From the NCBI GenBank assembly GCA_036785705.1, contig JAWUZG010000001.1, positions 6,510,001 to 6,574,000 on the forward strand: 64,000 bases of DNA. The letters are read 5' to 3'. Both the position numbers and the translations under genes were made by a program. Within the stretch, counting starts at the first letter, position 1, and every line of letters starts with the position of its first letter. Below the pieces are notes generated by a model. It worked only from the letters and a program-made list of their open reading frames with translations. It was not told the origin of the DNA and ran no database searches. The stretch comes from Acanthornis magna (Eukaryota; Chordata; Aves; Passeriformes; Acanthizidae). Positions 1 through 11,531 of this stretch are shown piece by piece.

Positions 1-3000
1 TACCTTATTTCTTTTTCTAATTTTTTTTAAAATTTTATGTATTTTTAGATTTTCTTACATCACCTGCCTTTCTCTAAAATACCTCCTCATATCTTAACAG
101 CCTTTTTCTCAGTAAAACTGAGTTGAGGACTCTCAGCTGTACTGTACCAGCTTAGGCCTAGAATCAGACACCTGTACTCCTGAGCTGAGCCTTTCAAGAG
201 TTCCTTCACTCCTTTTGTTTGCAGAAAGGGCCATTCTGTGACAATCAGGGCAGAGCTCTTGCTTGGTGACTGAAAAACAGACATTCACAATGAATGATAG
301 ATACATGCCCTTTTCATAATGACATTTGTTTATTACAAAACTGAGTGAGGAGAACATTGTGACAGAGCTACTTTGCTCTGTCCAGCAGTATGGAGTTGTA
401 AGGGTTGCTGAAAACATAGGGAGAGAGCCATGGATTCAGAGTATTAATGCACTCGTATCGCTTGTAGTGCCAATCATAGTGTCTGCTTCCAATTCAGGGA
501 CCAAAGGGTGTGAAGAATTCTGTAAAGAACTAAGAAGATTTATCTAGTGAAGACTGCTAAAAGAAGATGATGTCCATTTCCCAAGTCCTAATAAATTCGG
601 GTTGACAGGCTAACTGAAGAGATAGCCTTAGGGAGAAACTTGCATTCAGGGCATGAGGTTAACTGAGGAAAAGACAAGTCTAAAACTGAGGCATATGACT
701 TCATGGTACAAAATTTGATTTTACAGAGAACCATTCTGACAGAGAATCCAGGAGCTAGAGGCCTGGTGCTATTAGAAGATTTTTGTAGGCTCTTTTGTGA
801 TTGAATAACCACATGATAATAAAAAAAAAAACATTGTATGAAACACATAACTTTGGGAGTAGTATTTGCAATGCCTATACTTCAGCATTGAAAAATAAAG
901 TGGTAAATAGATGCAGATATAGAAAAAGTCCAAGAGGACAATAGCAAGGTTCATTAAATCACTGGATATCAGGACAATTCCAGGTCATTTCTCTACGAAC
1001 ACATTCATTAGTATGGCAGGGGGGCTAGACCGGGAGTTCCATCTTTCGACAAAATTTAGTGTAGTTTGCCAACCTGTTCATCATCACGCTCCTTTCGTCT
1101 TGTTAATTGTCTCTATTTTTCTTTTTAAGAGACTTGTTCTACCATGTGCTCAACACGAAGCACAGTCTTTCTGTTGCAGAAATTTGCTCTAGGGAACAGG
1201 CACTAAACAGGGACAGTGAGCAATGAAAACAGTGACTGGGTTACTGTTTTGGGGTTTAAACACTTAATACTGTTACTAAAGTTGCTGAAGTTGTTATAGG
1301 CAGTTCAAAGAACTGAATCTGTGAAGGATTTAAATGGGGGAAAGGGAAGTGACCATGAATCTGAGAAGGAGCAAGTGTATGAGCAGTGAGGGGACTGCAG
1401 CTGAGAGGTTCTATATGGGATCTACATAATCAGCAGAGCTAGGAGAAGAGCCAAGCTTAGATGAACAGCCAAACCTAGACAGAAAATAAACAAACACAGA
1501 GACCCTAGAAACTGGATATGGATATAAGGAAATAAAAATAAAATAGGCCAAACAAATGGTACTGCAAAAAGAACATGTGAATTTAAAATATAAATTTACA
1601 AGATCATAAAGGATATTTATATAGCAGTAATCTTTTGATCCTTGGACGATTTCACGGCAGAAGCCACTTCATTATGTTTTTATGTAATTAAAGAAGGCTA
1701 AGGCTAGCTTCTGAGAAGCTTGATACATTTAAGTACTGTCTTATTCTCATGCCCTGTGCTGACAGAAGCTAAACTAGCACAAATAATAATGACATTATTT
1801 CTGCTTACATTGTGGAATGAGCATTTTTCAGGTTGAACAACAAAGGCAAAACCTGCCCCCTTTTTTGTGGTTTTAAAATCTTTTGGGGCTTCCAATAATT
1901 TTTTTAAAAATCTATGATAATTATTTCATCAACTTTGTGTATTGGTCTTCACAAACTTCATGAGAAAAAAAATCAAAGCTACTATGAAATTAGATTTTTT
2001 GTTGTAGTCTATTTATGCAAAATGTTATCTAGTATATTTAGTCCACTGCAGACTCCTAGTAATAATATCACGATTTTCTGTGGGGCAAATTTGTTTCCTG
2101 GAGCATTGCTTCTATTTTAAGTTTATGAAAGTACACAACAAATTTATAGCTTCCAATACTGTTTTCTAGGAAAAGAAAGGAAACTATTGTAAGAATTCCA
2201 GATAACCCCATCTAAGAAAAATATTTGCAAGAAAACCGAGTTATATTTTGCACATACATTAAAATGAAAGTTTTTATTTGCATTTCTTAATTAGTGCTTC
2301 CCAAACAAATTATGTGTAGTTGGAATACTCTAATTGCTATGGAGGAAGATAGTAGATCCTGGAGGATTGTGTTTTAATTCTTTTTTCAACAGAAAAACTA
2401 CACCTAAATTATATTTAATAGTCTGACACAGAGCCGCATTCAGTTTGGAGTTGCAAAGGACATAGTAACTTTTAGGGGAGATAGCTGATAAACTGCATTT
2501 ATTGGGACAATATTATCAGGTACTATTAATGAATACTTTTTGTGTCAATTACTAGGACTCACTAGTCTGGTCATTTCTATAAAAGTATAAATATACAAGG
2601 TAATTGTTTGATGAGCTGAATAAAAAGGCATGCTTTGCTTATGCCTGAAACAAAATTTGCCATACAATTTCATACATTAGTATCCTCTCCTTAGTTACAT
2701 TTCCATAAAACTAGGCCATATATGCTTTTCTTACTTAAGGTTTTTGTCAAATCCTCTGTGTTTCTTGTAATTTATGTATCACTTGTAAAAATAGTTGACC
2801 AGCTATTTTTAAATGCAGATTTTAATGTACAGCAGACACCTCTTATCCACCAGTGAAACTCATTTTGCACTAGTGAAGTAAACCTTCATTAGCTATTCTA
2901 GTATCAAGAAGAGTCTGGGTTTTTTCTTTCCTTTCAGTGCCTTTCTGTGTTTAATTTTTTTTTTTTTTTTTTTGCTGTTTTAAAGGAACTATAAACCAAA

Positions 3001-3646
3001 TCCCACTGGAAAGAGTGTGATTACTCCTCTCATGTAGTAGCTAGGCAACTGGCAACGAGATCTTTTACACAGATAGAAACACTTGTCCTTTTTCTGATTT
3101 TCCGGGAAGAAGAGTAAAAGGAGCCAATATGCAGCAGGGATTTAACAGCAAAGCAAGCAGTAAGGTGATCTTCCTGTTGAGTTACAGTCATATTAAATTT
3201 ATACACTGATAAGTATACACGCAAGTTCAAGAGGGGAAGGTAATTTCTGAAGAGAATCACAGAGAGCCATGAGTGCCAGTTGGTCCCCTTTTACTCAGGT
3301 TTACAAAATTAGAGGTACCTTTTGATAGATTATAGAGGCTTTAGAAAGTAATATGTTAGAAATATATAAGCAAACTTTGTATATATGGGTCATCAATACT
3401 TTAGGAAAATGTCGTTGCTCTTAGTTTTCACAGTGTCTTTATATTTGTTCATCCTGGCTTTCTGGAGCCTGACATGCTCCAGGATTGTGTTATGGAACTT
3501 CCTGCAAGAGCAGGAAAGAAAGGAAATAAATTACCAGTATGAATAGCATTCAGATTCAAAGAATTCAACTGTATCTGCTGAAAACACTGTATGATTTTAT
3601 TGTTACTTTTTCAGATAAGTAACTTCCTATGTTTGTTGTGTCACAG
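1..3646 (+). other. PCLO: intron upstream of exon A (3' part)
   Basis: AT-rich non-coding sequence that ends in the acceptor TGTTGTGTCACAG just before exon A. Short open frames here (up to about 95 codons) have no recognisable protein and lie in all frames. The only clear repeat is a run of 19 T at 2955-2973. I see no transposon that I can name. Confidence 0.85.
2955..2973. repeat. T19 homopolymer
   Basis: Uninterrupted run of 19 T within the upstream intron. Confidence 0.9.
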
Positions 3647-4870
3647 GTGCAGGAATGGCTGTGCTTAAACTGCCAGACCCAAAGGGCAATGTCAGGACAG
3701 CTTGGAGATATGGGCAAGGTGCCACTTCCGAAAACAGGCCCTCCACAACCAACATCCAAAGCACCTGCTTCTCCTCAAAAACAGCCTATTCCTGCTGTCT
3801 CACATTCCCCTCAGAAGACTTCCACACCGCCTACTCCCACAGCAGCAAAGCCGAAAGAAGAACCAGGCGTTCAGAAGGAAGCTCCAAAACTTCAGCAGGG
3901 GAGATTGGAAAAAACATTGTCAGCTGATAAAATCCAGCAAGGAATTCAAAAGGAAGATGCAAAACCTAAGCAGGGAAAACTTGTCAAGACACCCTCAGCT
4001 GATAAAATCCAGCGTGCTTCTCAGAAGGAAGACCCAAGGATTCAGCAAACAAAACTCACAAAGACAGCCTCCTATGACAGAGTTTTGCATGAAGTTCAGA
4101 AGGAGGATGAAAAACTTCAAGAAGCAAAGCTGGCAAAAACATCCTCAGCTGATAAAATTTTGCATGGAGTTCAGAAGGAAGACGTAAAACTTCAAGAGGC
4201 AAAATTGGCAAAGATGCCCTCAGCTGACAAAATTTTACAGGGAATTCAGAAAGAAGACCCAAAACTCCAACAGATTAAAATGGCAAAGGCACTGTCAGCT
4301 GACAAAATCCAACCTGCAGCTCAGACGGAAGACGCACAACTTCAGGAGGTAAAATTGCCAAAGGCTGCTTCAGTTGATAAAATCCAACATGGGATTCAGA
4401 AAGAAGATATAAAACTTCAACATGAGAAAATTAAGAAAGCTTCATCTGTGGATAAAATCCAAGAGGAAGGTCAAAAAGAGGAAACAAAACTTCGGCGAGG
4501 GAAACTGTCAAAGACACCTTCAGCAGATAAAATTCCTGCAACAACGAGTGCAGAACAAAAGAAACCCCTAAGCACAGTGGAAGAAGATAAACAAATTGTG
4601 CTCCCAGAAAAGAGTACACCACATCCAGAAGACAAAAAAGAAGAAATTACAGCTGAGATTAAAGACCATGTTGCTGAACAGAAAGAAGAAGTTGAAGCAC
4701 CTTATAAGGGACTGCAAGCTAAGGAGCAAGAAGATGTTAAGAAAGAGGATCTGACAACTGGGATTTCACAAGAGGTTTTGAAAGCTGAAAAAGCTCAGGA
4801 AGAAGAAATTCCTGTTCAAACAACACCTTTGCCAGGAACCGACCACGTGGAAGCAGTGCGAGAAAAAATA
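3647..4870 (+). CDS. PCLO: PCLO exon A: end of zinc finger 2 and nine-unit Lys-rich repeat
   Basis: An internal exon of 1,224 nt (408 codons), entering and leaving in phase 0. The acceptor is TCACAG before 3647 and the donor is ATA|GTAAGT at 4871. Its first residues, [14 protein letters not shown], hold the last Cys pair of the second Piccolo/Bassoon zinc finger, a double zinc finger of the RIM/rabphilin type. In the family this region contacts presynaptic trafficking partners such as PRA1. A Pro/Ser-rich linker follows. Codons from 3872 to 4546 form nine 25-residue repeats carrying S-A-D-K-I and Q-K-E-D motifs. The tail (4547-4870) is Glu/Lys-rich. Mammalian Piccolo, as I remember it, keeps the zinc-finger end but has different Glu/Lys/Pro repeats here. 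The region is probably disordered. An upstream in-frame ATG at 3629 lies in the intron and is not the start. Confidence 0.95.
3872..4546 (+). repeat. PCLO: 9 x 75-bp coding tandem repeat (25 residues per unit)
   Basis: Units start at 3872, 3947, 4022, 4097, 4172, 4247, 4322, 4397 and 4472, exactly 75 nt apart with no indel. The consensus protein unit is Q-K-E-D-x-K-L-Q-x-x-K-L-x-K-x-x-S-A-D-K-I followed by four variable residues. Units differ by point substitutions only. Because 75 is divisible by 3, other frames also stay open and create false shadow frames. Confidence 0.95.
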
Positions 4871-5718
4871 GTAAGTGTTTTTCTCCCTCCCACATCCCTT
4901 TCTCCCTTTCTCCAATTTAGAATCTGATCCTTACAGACCCTCTACTTCCTGCTTTACTGTTATTCTCTTTAAAAAATGATTCTAAATTTTAAAATCAATG
5001 ACTCCCATTGAGTGAAAATTTCAACAGTTAGTCCTATGCTCCGCATGCATGTTTCAAGACTTCTTGAATGATTTTAAGTCTCCAGTAGATAAGCATTTGA
5101 AACTAAGGCAAAGCTCCTGTTTAATAATTTTTCCAATATTTCAGACTGATTTACCTTGATCTTTAGAGTCTCCTGACTCTGAAGATTAATTGTTGAAATT
5201 GGAGTGTTTTCATAGCTCTCAATCCCAAAAGGGAGTAATCTGAGAGGATAAGGTATATAGTACTTTGCAATACCAAAATATGATATAAATTTCAGGAATA
5301 TTTCGTGATTCCTGAACATGGTCCATTAAAGTATGCAATCTTTGCATCTATTAACTATTTAATTGGCTTATATCATATAGACAAGTACTTTCAGATAGGG
5401 TTCTTGTGGGCTCTCAAGTCAAAGGAATAGGTGAGTTTACGATAGCATGTACTAGGGGTCTGCATTTCTTAAATAAATGCATTTGCTGGACATGAACTCA
5501 CCAACAAGTCACTTTATTAGCTGAAGTGAATAACGTTCACAATTTGTTGAGAAATGAAAAATTAAGGGGTTTTGTATCAGCACGGCAAATTAGGTGCTGA
5601 TTATTATGTTATGAAAGTAGTATGTTAGGAAAGTAGGAGTAGGTTTAAGGAAAATGTTTAACTTGTGTCAGAATTATGTTTTCAAATAATCCCAGTCAAA
5701 AAAAGGTCAAGGGTTCGA

Positions 5719-5750
5719 GTTTTTTTGTTTGTTTGTTTGTTTGTTTGTTT
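5719..5750. repeat. (GTTT)n microsatellite
   Basis: A run of T followed by six to seven GTTT units. Confidence 0.9.
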
Positions 5751-6441
5751 GATGTATTTCCTGGTGGTTACCAAGATATTTGGAGAGAAAAATATTCTAA
5801 TTCAGAAATTATGCTGTGGAGAATACTATTTTATAAACCAAGTCTTCTGTCTCAAATAAATATCCTATCACATGTTGTTTCCAGTCTTGATTGCATCAAA
5901 AGTTGTGGTGTATGATTGTACCGAGGGAATCCCTGAATTATGCATAGAGTAACATAGCCAGAAATCCTGCTTTTTGGACCAAACGAAAAGGAGATCTGGG
6001 AAAATCCTATTTCAAATTGTTCAGAATTTAAAATAAAAAGGTGTCTCACCTAGCTTGTACTTAGTAAAATTAACCGATTTAATCTTTCTTTATTGAAGTA
6101 CTTCGGTGTTGTCTGTGCTGTTCATCAAACATTGCTAGGTACAGCTCTTCCCAAGACAGCATGTGATAAAAATGGAAGAGGAGATACCAATTTAGATATC
6201 ACACATTGATTCCATTTCACTAGGTAAAAGACAATATTGAAGGATATAATTTACATATATGTCAGGGCATAATCATGAAGGATTTCAGCTAGGTGTATTT
6301 TTAGTAAGGGATGCAAGGAAAAACCTAGTATTTTCTGCACTTGACAAACTGCTGCCATTTTATATCCAATTCTGTGGATAGTCATGAACTCTTCTAGCTT
6401 TCCAATAAGATAAGAAATTATTACTATCCTCATTTCTCACT

Positions 6442-6459
6442 AAAAAAAAAAAAAAAAAA
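6442..6459. repeat. A18 homopolymer
   Basis: Run of 18 A followed by an A/G-rich stretch. It lies about 100 bp before the CR1 fragment and is not obviously part of it. Confidence 0.85.
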
Positions 6460-6551
6460 GAGACAAAAAGACAGCAACACACAATAAGTCCCTGAAGACA
6501 TGAAGAGGATAAAGTTCTGATTCAGTACAAATGGTAGAATAATCCGTGGAA

Positions 6552-6880
6552 AATCACAGAATCATAGAATGGTTTGTATTGGAAAGGACCTTAAAGATGA
6601 CCTCGTTCCAGCCTCCCTGCCATGGGCACAGACACCTTTCTCTAGAGCAGGTAGCTCAGAGCCCCATCCAACCTGGCCTTGAACACCTCCAGGGATGGGC
6701 CACCACGGCATCTCTGGGCAACCTGTGCCAGTGATTCACCACCTGCAAAATAAGGAACTTCTTCTTAATATGTAATCTAAACTTGCCCTGTTTCTGTGTG
6801 AAGCCATTTTGCCTTGTCAGATCAATGCTCTTGTAAATATTCTCACTCTGTCCATTCTGTAGGCTCCCTTCAGGTTCAGG
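6552..6880 (-). mobile_element. CR1 LINE 3' fragment, antisense
   Basis: The segment opens with AATCACAGAATCATAGAATGG, followed by TTGGAAAGGACCTTAAAGATG-like sequence and later CCAACCTGGCCTTGAACACC. This is the reverse complement of the 3' end of chicken-repeat-1 elements. It is a 5'-truncated, inactive copy of about 330 bp with no reverse transcriptase. It supports an avian source. Confidence 0.93.
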
Positions 6881-7730
6881 AGAAATCACAGATATCAGTT
6901 GTATTTAGGTACCTGGCATCCTTTGAAAAAAAAAAGTGACTTTAATGTTGAAACATTTAAAAATATTTGAGTCTCAAAGTGCGATTAAAGGAATCATGTA
7001 GCCATATTTTTCTTCAAATAATTTTTTCAATAACATTTTAAAATAAAATTTCTTCAAAAATTTTTTAAAGAATAAAATGACTGCTCATGTTTTACAGGTC
7101 TTTTTCCTGTCTTGTAATATTGACCATTGACACGTGCAATAGCAGTTAGCTGTTATAACAAGGATGCCTAGGAAGCTTGGAAGTTTAATACATGGTGTTT
7201 TTCAATGTCTAATTGTCATCTTGGAACTCACAAATCAACACAGAAGTAGCTCAGCATATCTACATGAATACATTACCATGGTGTCAATTGGACATACATT
7301 TGCAACATATCAAATATACTATATATGAGCCCTTATTACTGCCTTCTTATGTTTACTGAGGAATGATCACGTGCTTCAGTTGACTAACTGGGTAAATATT
7401 AATATTTTGTTGATTGGCATCATTATTCCAACACATGCCATGAATGACAAAACACACCCCAGAGAGATTTTAAAAGGAGGATAAGACTTTTCCGTGAGCA
7501 ATTTTTCTGGATGCAAATAAAATGCTTCATTTTGAAAATACAAAACTTAAATGCAGATTGCATGGTTTAGTCAACCATGTTTCTTTTCCACTTTGTGAAA
7601 CTATTTTTATAATGTAGATATCTTTACTTCTATAAACAAAACGACCTTTTAAAAATTGAGTTCCTTTGCAAAATAAAATTTCTGTCCTCTGCAGCAGAAT
7701 GTAATCTTGCTAGCTATAAATACTTCTTAA

Positions 7731-7780
7731 AAAAACAAAAAACCAAAAAAACAAAACCTTTTTTTTTTTTTTTTCTTTTA
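7731..7780. repeat. A-rich then T16 low-complexity tract
   Basis: Interrupted A runs with C (AAAAAAC-type units) run directly into a 16-nt T tract, so the two halves could pair with each other. Confidence 0.8.
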
Positions 7781-7840
7781 GCCATATTTTTCTTTTAATA
7801 AAATTCTGGTTTGATTTGGTAACCAATGGAACTTTTTCAG

Positions 7841-7967
7841 AGAATCATGGAATCATAAAGGCTGAAAAAGACCCCTAAGATCATGAAGCCCAACCATTAG
7901 CTCAGCACTGCCACCTTCATCACTGAAACATCTCCACAAGTGCCACACCTAGATGTTTTTTGAACAC
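7841..7967 (-). mobile_element. CR1 LINE 3' fragment, antisense (older subfamily)
   Basis: AGAATCATGGAATCATAAAG, then AAAAGACCCCTAAGATCATG and CCCAACCATTAGCTCAGCAC, ending near TTTTTTGAACAC. This matches the antisense 3' end of a CR1 subfamily different from the copy at 6552. About 127 bp, diverged. Confidence 0.85.
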
Positions 7968-10900
7968 TAAGCTTTATATTTTCAAATAAGAATAGTAAGA
8001 GTGAGGAAGAATAAGAGTAAATAATATTTATAAAGCAAAAACTTCTAATACAAAATAGCTGTATAATGGATTGACACTGGCATCACAGAAATGCCACTGG
8101 AATAGCACAAATAGAGTTGACATTAGATTGTTTCAACATTAGTTACAGAGGTTGCATTTGCTGTTTTTAAAGTCTTATCCAGATTGCAGCTTTTATAAGT
8201 CTCCTCATGTCTCAAGATCCTCCCATCAATATCTGTACTAGAGCTAAATTTGTCCAGTATTAAAAACACACAGTAGGCAAACTCAGAGGAAATGCCATTG
8301 AAATACTCAGAACAACCTAGTAATTCAACGTGTACCAAAGTACTCCCTAATTAAAAAAAAAAGTGTATTTTTATGACTTAAATGCATTTTTTCATCCTCA
8401 AAGAGTTGTGAAATATATGATCCTTAGCAATATTGTTTCTGCAATATTTTGCTCTTCATCTAAAAATCTTACATTTATGATATTTGCAAGTTCAACAATG
8501 ATGTTGTCTTAGTGGATGTGAAGGCCAACCTCTCAGAAAATAGATTAGCAGTCCTTTAAGAATAGATGTAGCTAGTGACAATATCCTAAATCTCAGACTA
8601 CAGGAAATAGGGAAAAAAGCCCAAAGGCAAAATATTGTTTATTTTAAGTTACATGCATATTGATCTCAAAACATGATGTATTTGTAATTTTACATGTACC
8701 ATGGTGCAGGCAACAATACATACAAAAATAATAAAAAATATATTCATATTTTGGTAACCTTAAAAGGAAATTTGGATTTTTATAATTCCTTTTATTTCTA
8801 GTGATAAAAGAAGTCTGTCCTTATTGTAATTTTTTTTCTTCTCCTTACTGTACAAATAGCAGGCTTTTGCAGATTCTGTTTTCTGCAATTCATAGCAGTC
8901 ATGTTATGTCATGCGCTGAGGTTCAACACCAGGGTGGGCAGCAGCAATATTCATTGCCATCTCCTCTAGTTTCGTCACAGTATGCACTAGATATTAGACT
9001 CAGCTCCAAGGAGAATGGCTGAAGCTGTTCCATGACAAGTTGTTCTCTACCTTTTTCTGTGCTTAACTGTTCAGTTGATGCCTTCTGTCTTTGCCTTCCA
9101 ACTGACTGTATCACTTCATCTCTCTGTGGAGAACCAAGAGCTGAGAGGTTCACTTTCACTAAATGGATGCATTCTGTCCATCAGCTCCTGGAAAATCTTC
9201 TGAGCTTGAGCAATGTTTGCAATTTTTAGTAGCTCATCTAAATTGATCATAGTGTGTTTTGTTGCATATGTCTTCATAAGTATGAACATATTGGTCATAA
9301 ATGAAAAAATAACATTCAAATGTCATAGGTGAAATTTCAGTGAGGGGCATACTATTTATAGAGGGAAAAATCCCTTGGTCTTAATGATTAAAGTAATTTT
9401 TAAACATACAAAAATTTTAACATTTTCTTCTTTAATAAAGGGAACAAAAATGTAAATATAACATGCAAAACCTGAAATGTGTAACTACTTCACTGCTGAC
9501 TTTTCGTAAACACCATACATAATTCTGTCCTTAATGGCTAGAGAATATCCAAGAGTAGGTTTCTCAGAATAGTGAGAGCTGTAGTGTTCAAGTGGTGATG
9601 ACTTCCCAAAGTTATTTTGAGTACTATAGGTTTCTCCATGTTTATATATTAATCACAGCCTTATCATTCAAGAAGTCCATAGAAATATTTGTTTTCATAC
9701 TGGATTTTTATTTCCAATGAATTTTGTTGTGATATGAGATATTTGGATTTGCAATATAGGTTATAATGTTATTAAGAACAAATGTAGTTTATATTCAATG
9801 TAGTATCTGCTTTTGCAGAGCATATAATAGATCACTCCTGTGAATGATAATTAATTAATAAAATTTTAATTAGTATACTACTGTAATAATAATAATATAT
9901 ATACTGTAATGTTAATAGAAATATTCGTGTTTTAATGTAGGATTATGTTCAAAATGATATGTCTAATAGCAAGAAAAGGTACCTTAAATGTATATTAAAT
10001 CTAAACCTGGATGGTTTTAAAAAATAATATAATTGACTATAAAAATATTTGAGTTTTGATATTTTGACATTAAATATAACTTTAGTATGAATAAACCTTG
10101 AAAATACTTGCAGTTGATAGCAACTAACATGAGTGTAAATGTAATTTTAAATTATTATTAACATTCATTGTAATTTTCCTATAATATTTATTCCACCATA
10201 TTTTAAATTATTCTTCAAATAATCGTATTGCCAATTAAGTAGATAAATTAAAGCTTCAAATAAATGGTTTTCTGTACTTCAGAAATCACTGACTTGGATT
10301 AACAAAGCTGGTAAATACTACCTGCTTCTATTATTGAGAGCCCTAACAAAAATAAAGATCACATCATATTATTAAAATCATGAGAGTTTGGGATGCTTGT
10401 TGTCAAATTACCAGTGGAGGTGGGGACACTTCCTAAAATTGTCAGCTCAGAGTAGAACTGAGATGAGCTGTGTTTTGGACAGTGAACTGTTTTTTAGCCA
10501 AACGATGAGGTACTTTCAGTAAGTACAGAGCATTTCACAGCTGTGGGAAGCAGGAGGGAAACTAGTTCAGAAACACTTGCTGTTGGATATTTTTGGTATT
10601 TTCATTATTTATAGAAGTCGATAGAGATCCTTGTCAGTCGGAATGGTGTAGAAGGATCTGGAAGCTAGGATGACTGAGGGTGTTTAATTAGGGATGAGAA
10701 GGAAAACATTGGTTCTGATGCTCAGTCAGGAATGCCTGCCTTGTTTGCTTGCTTTAGTCAATGGCTGACCATCGTGCTTTCCTCCCTGCAGTTTCACTTC
10801 CCTGCCAGCAGCTTACTCTGCATTACCAAATAACTGAGAAACTTCTTTTTTATGTGGTACTCAGAAAATATCTGTACAGTGCCCAACTGTACGGAACATT

Positions 10901-11531
10901 CCAATACGTGGGAACATTCCAAATTGCATTAAATCATGCTTCCATACTCAATGTATTCTGTGGCATATTACAGTATGTAATACTGCAATCCACAAAATTA
11001 AACCGTAAGTCCAAAATCTGAGAAGACTGACATATTTCTAGACAGCTATAAAAGACTGAATGGGCAAAGAAAGGAGCAGACTCTGGAAATTCTGCAGACA
11101 TTTGTCAAGCTATATTACTTTATATAGAATCATGTAGACTACTTTGAAACATAGTAAATAAAATCTTCATTTAAATAAACCCCCAGGCAACTTGTCCCAT
11201 GCATGTGTGAACAAATGGCAGATTATCATTAATAAGTGTTCTGAAAGCAATTGAATTTTATATTGAAAAATAAAATAACATCTTGAAACTAGTAAAATCA
11301 GTTGCCAGTGTGGACAGCCATGCAATGCTTAGTTAGATTCAATGCAAAAAATCAAAATTCAAAGAATTTTTGTATTATTCTAATAGCTTTGAATAGCAAA
11401 ATTAGTGTTCAGTCTTCATCTGAGACATGAACTCATCATTTAGAAAAAAAAATACATGTTTTTAATTGCCAGGAGACCTTAAGAATTTATATATAAGTAT
11501 ATACACATGCGTTATGTATTTATTTTTTTAG

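Larger units (their letters stand above)
4871..11531 (+). other. PCLO: intron between exons A and B (6.7 kb)
   Basis: Runs from donor GTAAGT to an acceptor ending in TTTTTTTAG. It holds a (GTTT)n microsatellite, A and T homopolymers and two antisense CR1 fragments, listed separately. From about 9300 to 11530 it is plain AT-rich sequence with no repeat or coding frame that I can support. Confidence 0.9.

Noticed and set aside
3702..4187. 161-codon frame overlapping exon A in another + frame
   Set aside because: Kept open only because the 75-bp repeat preserves all frames. It is not the Piccolo frame.
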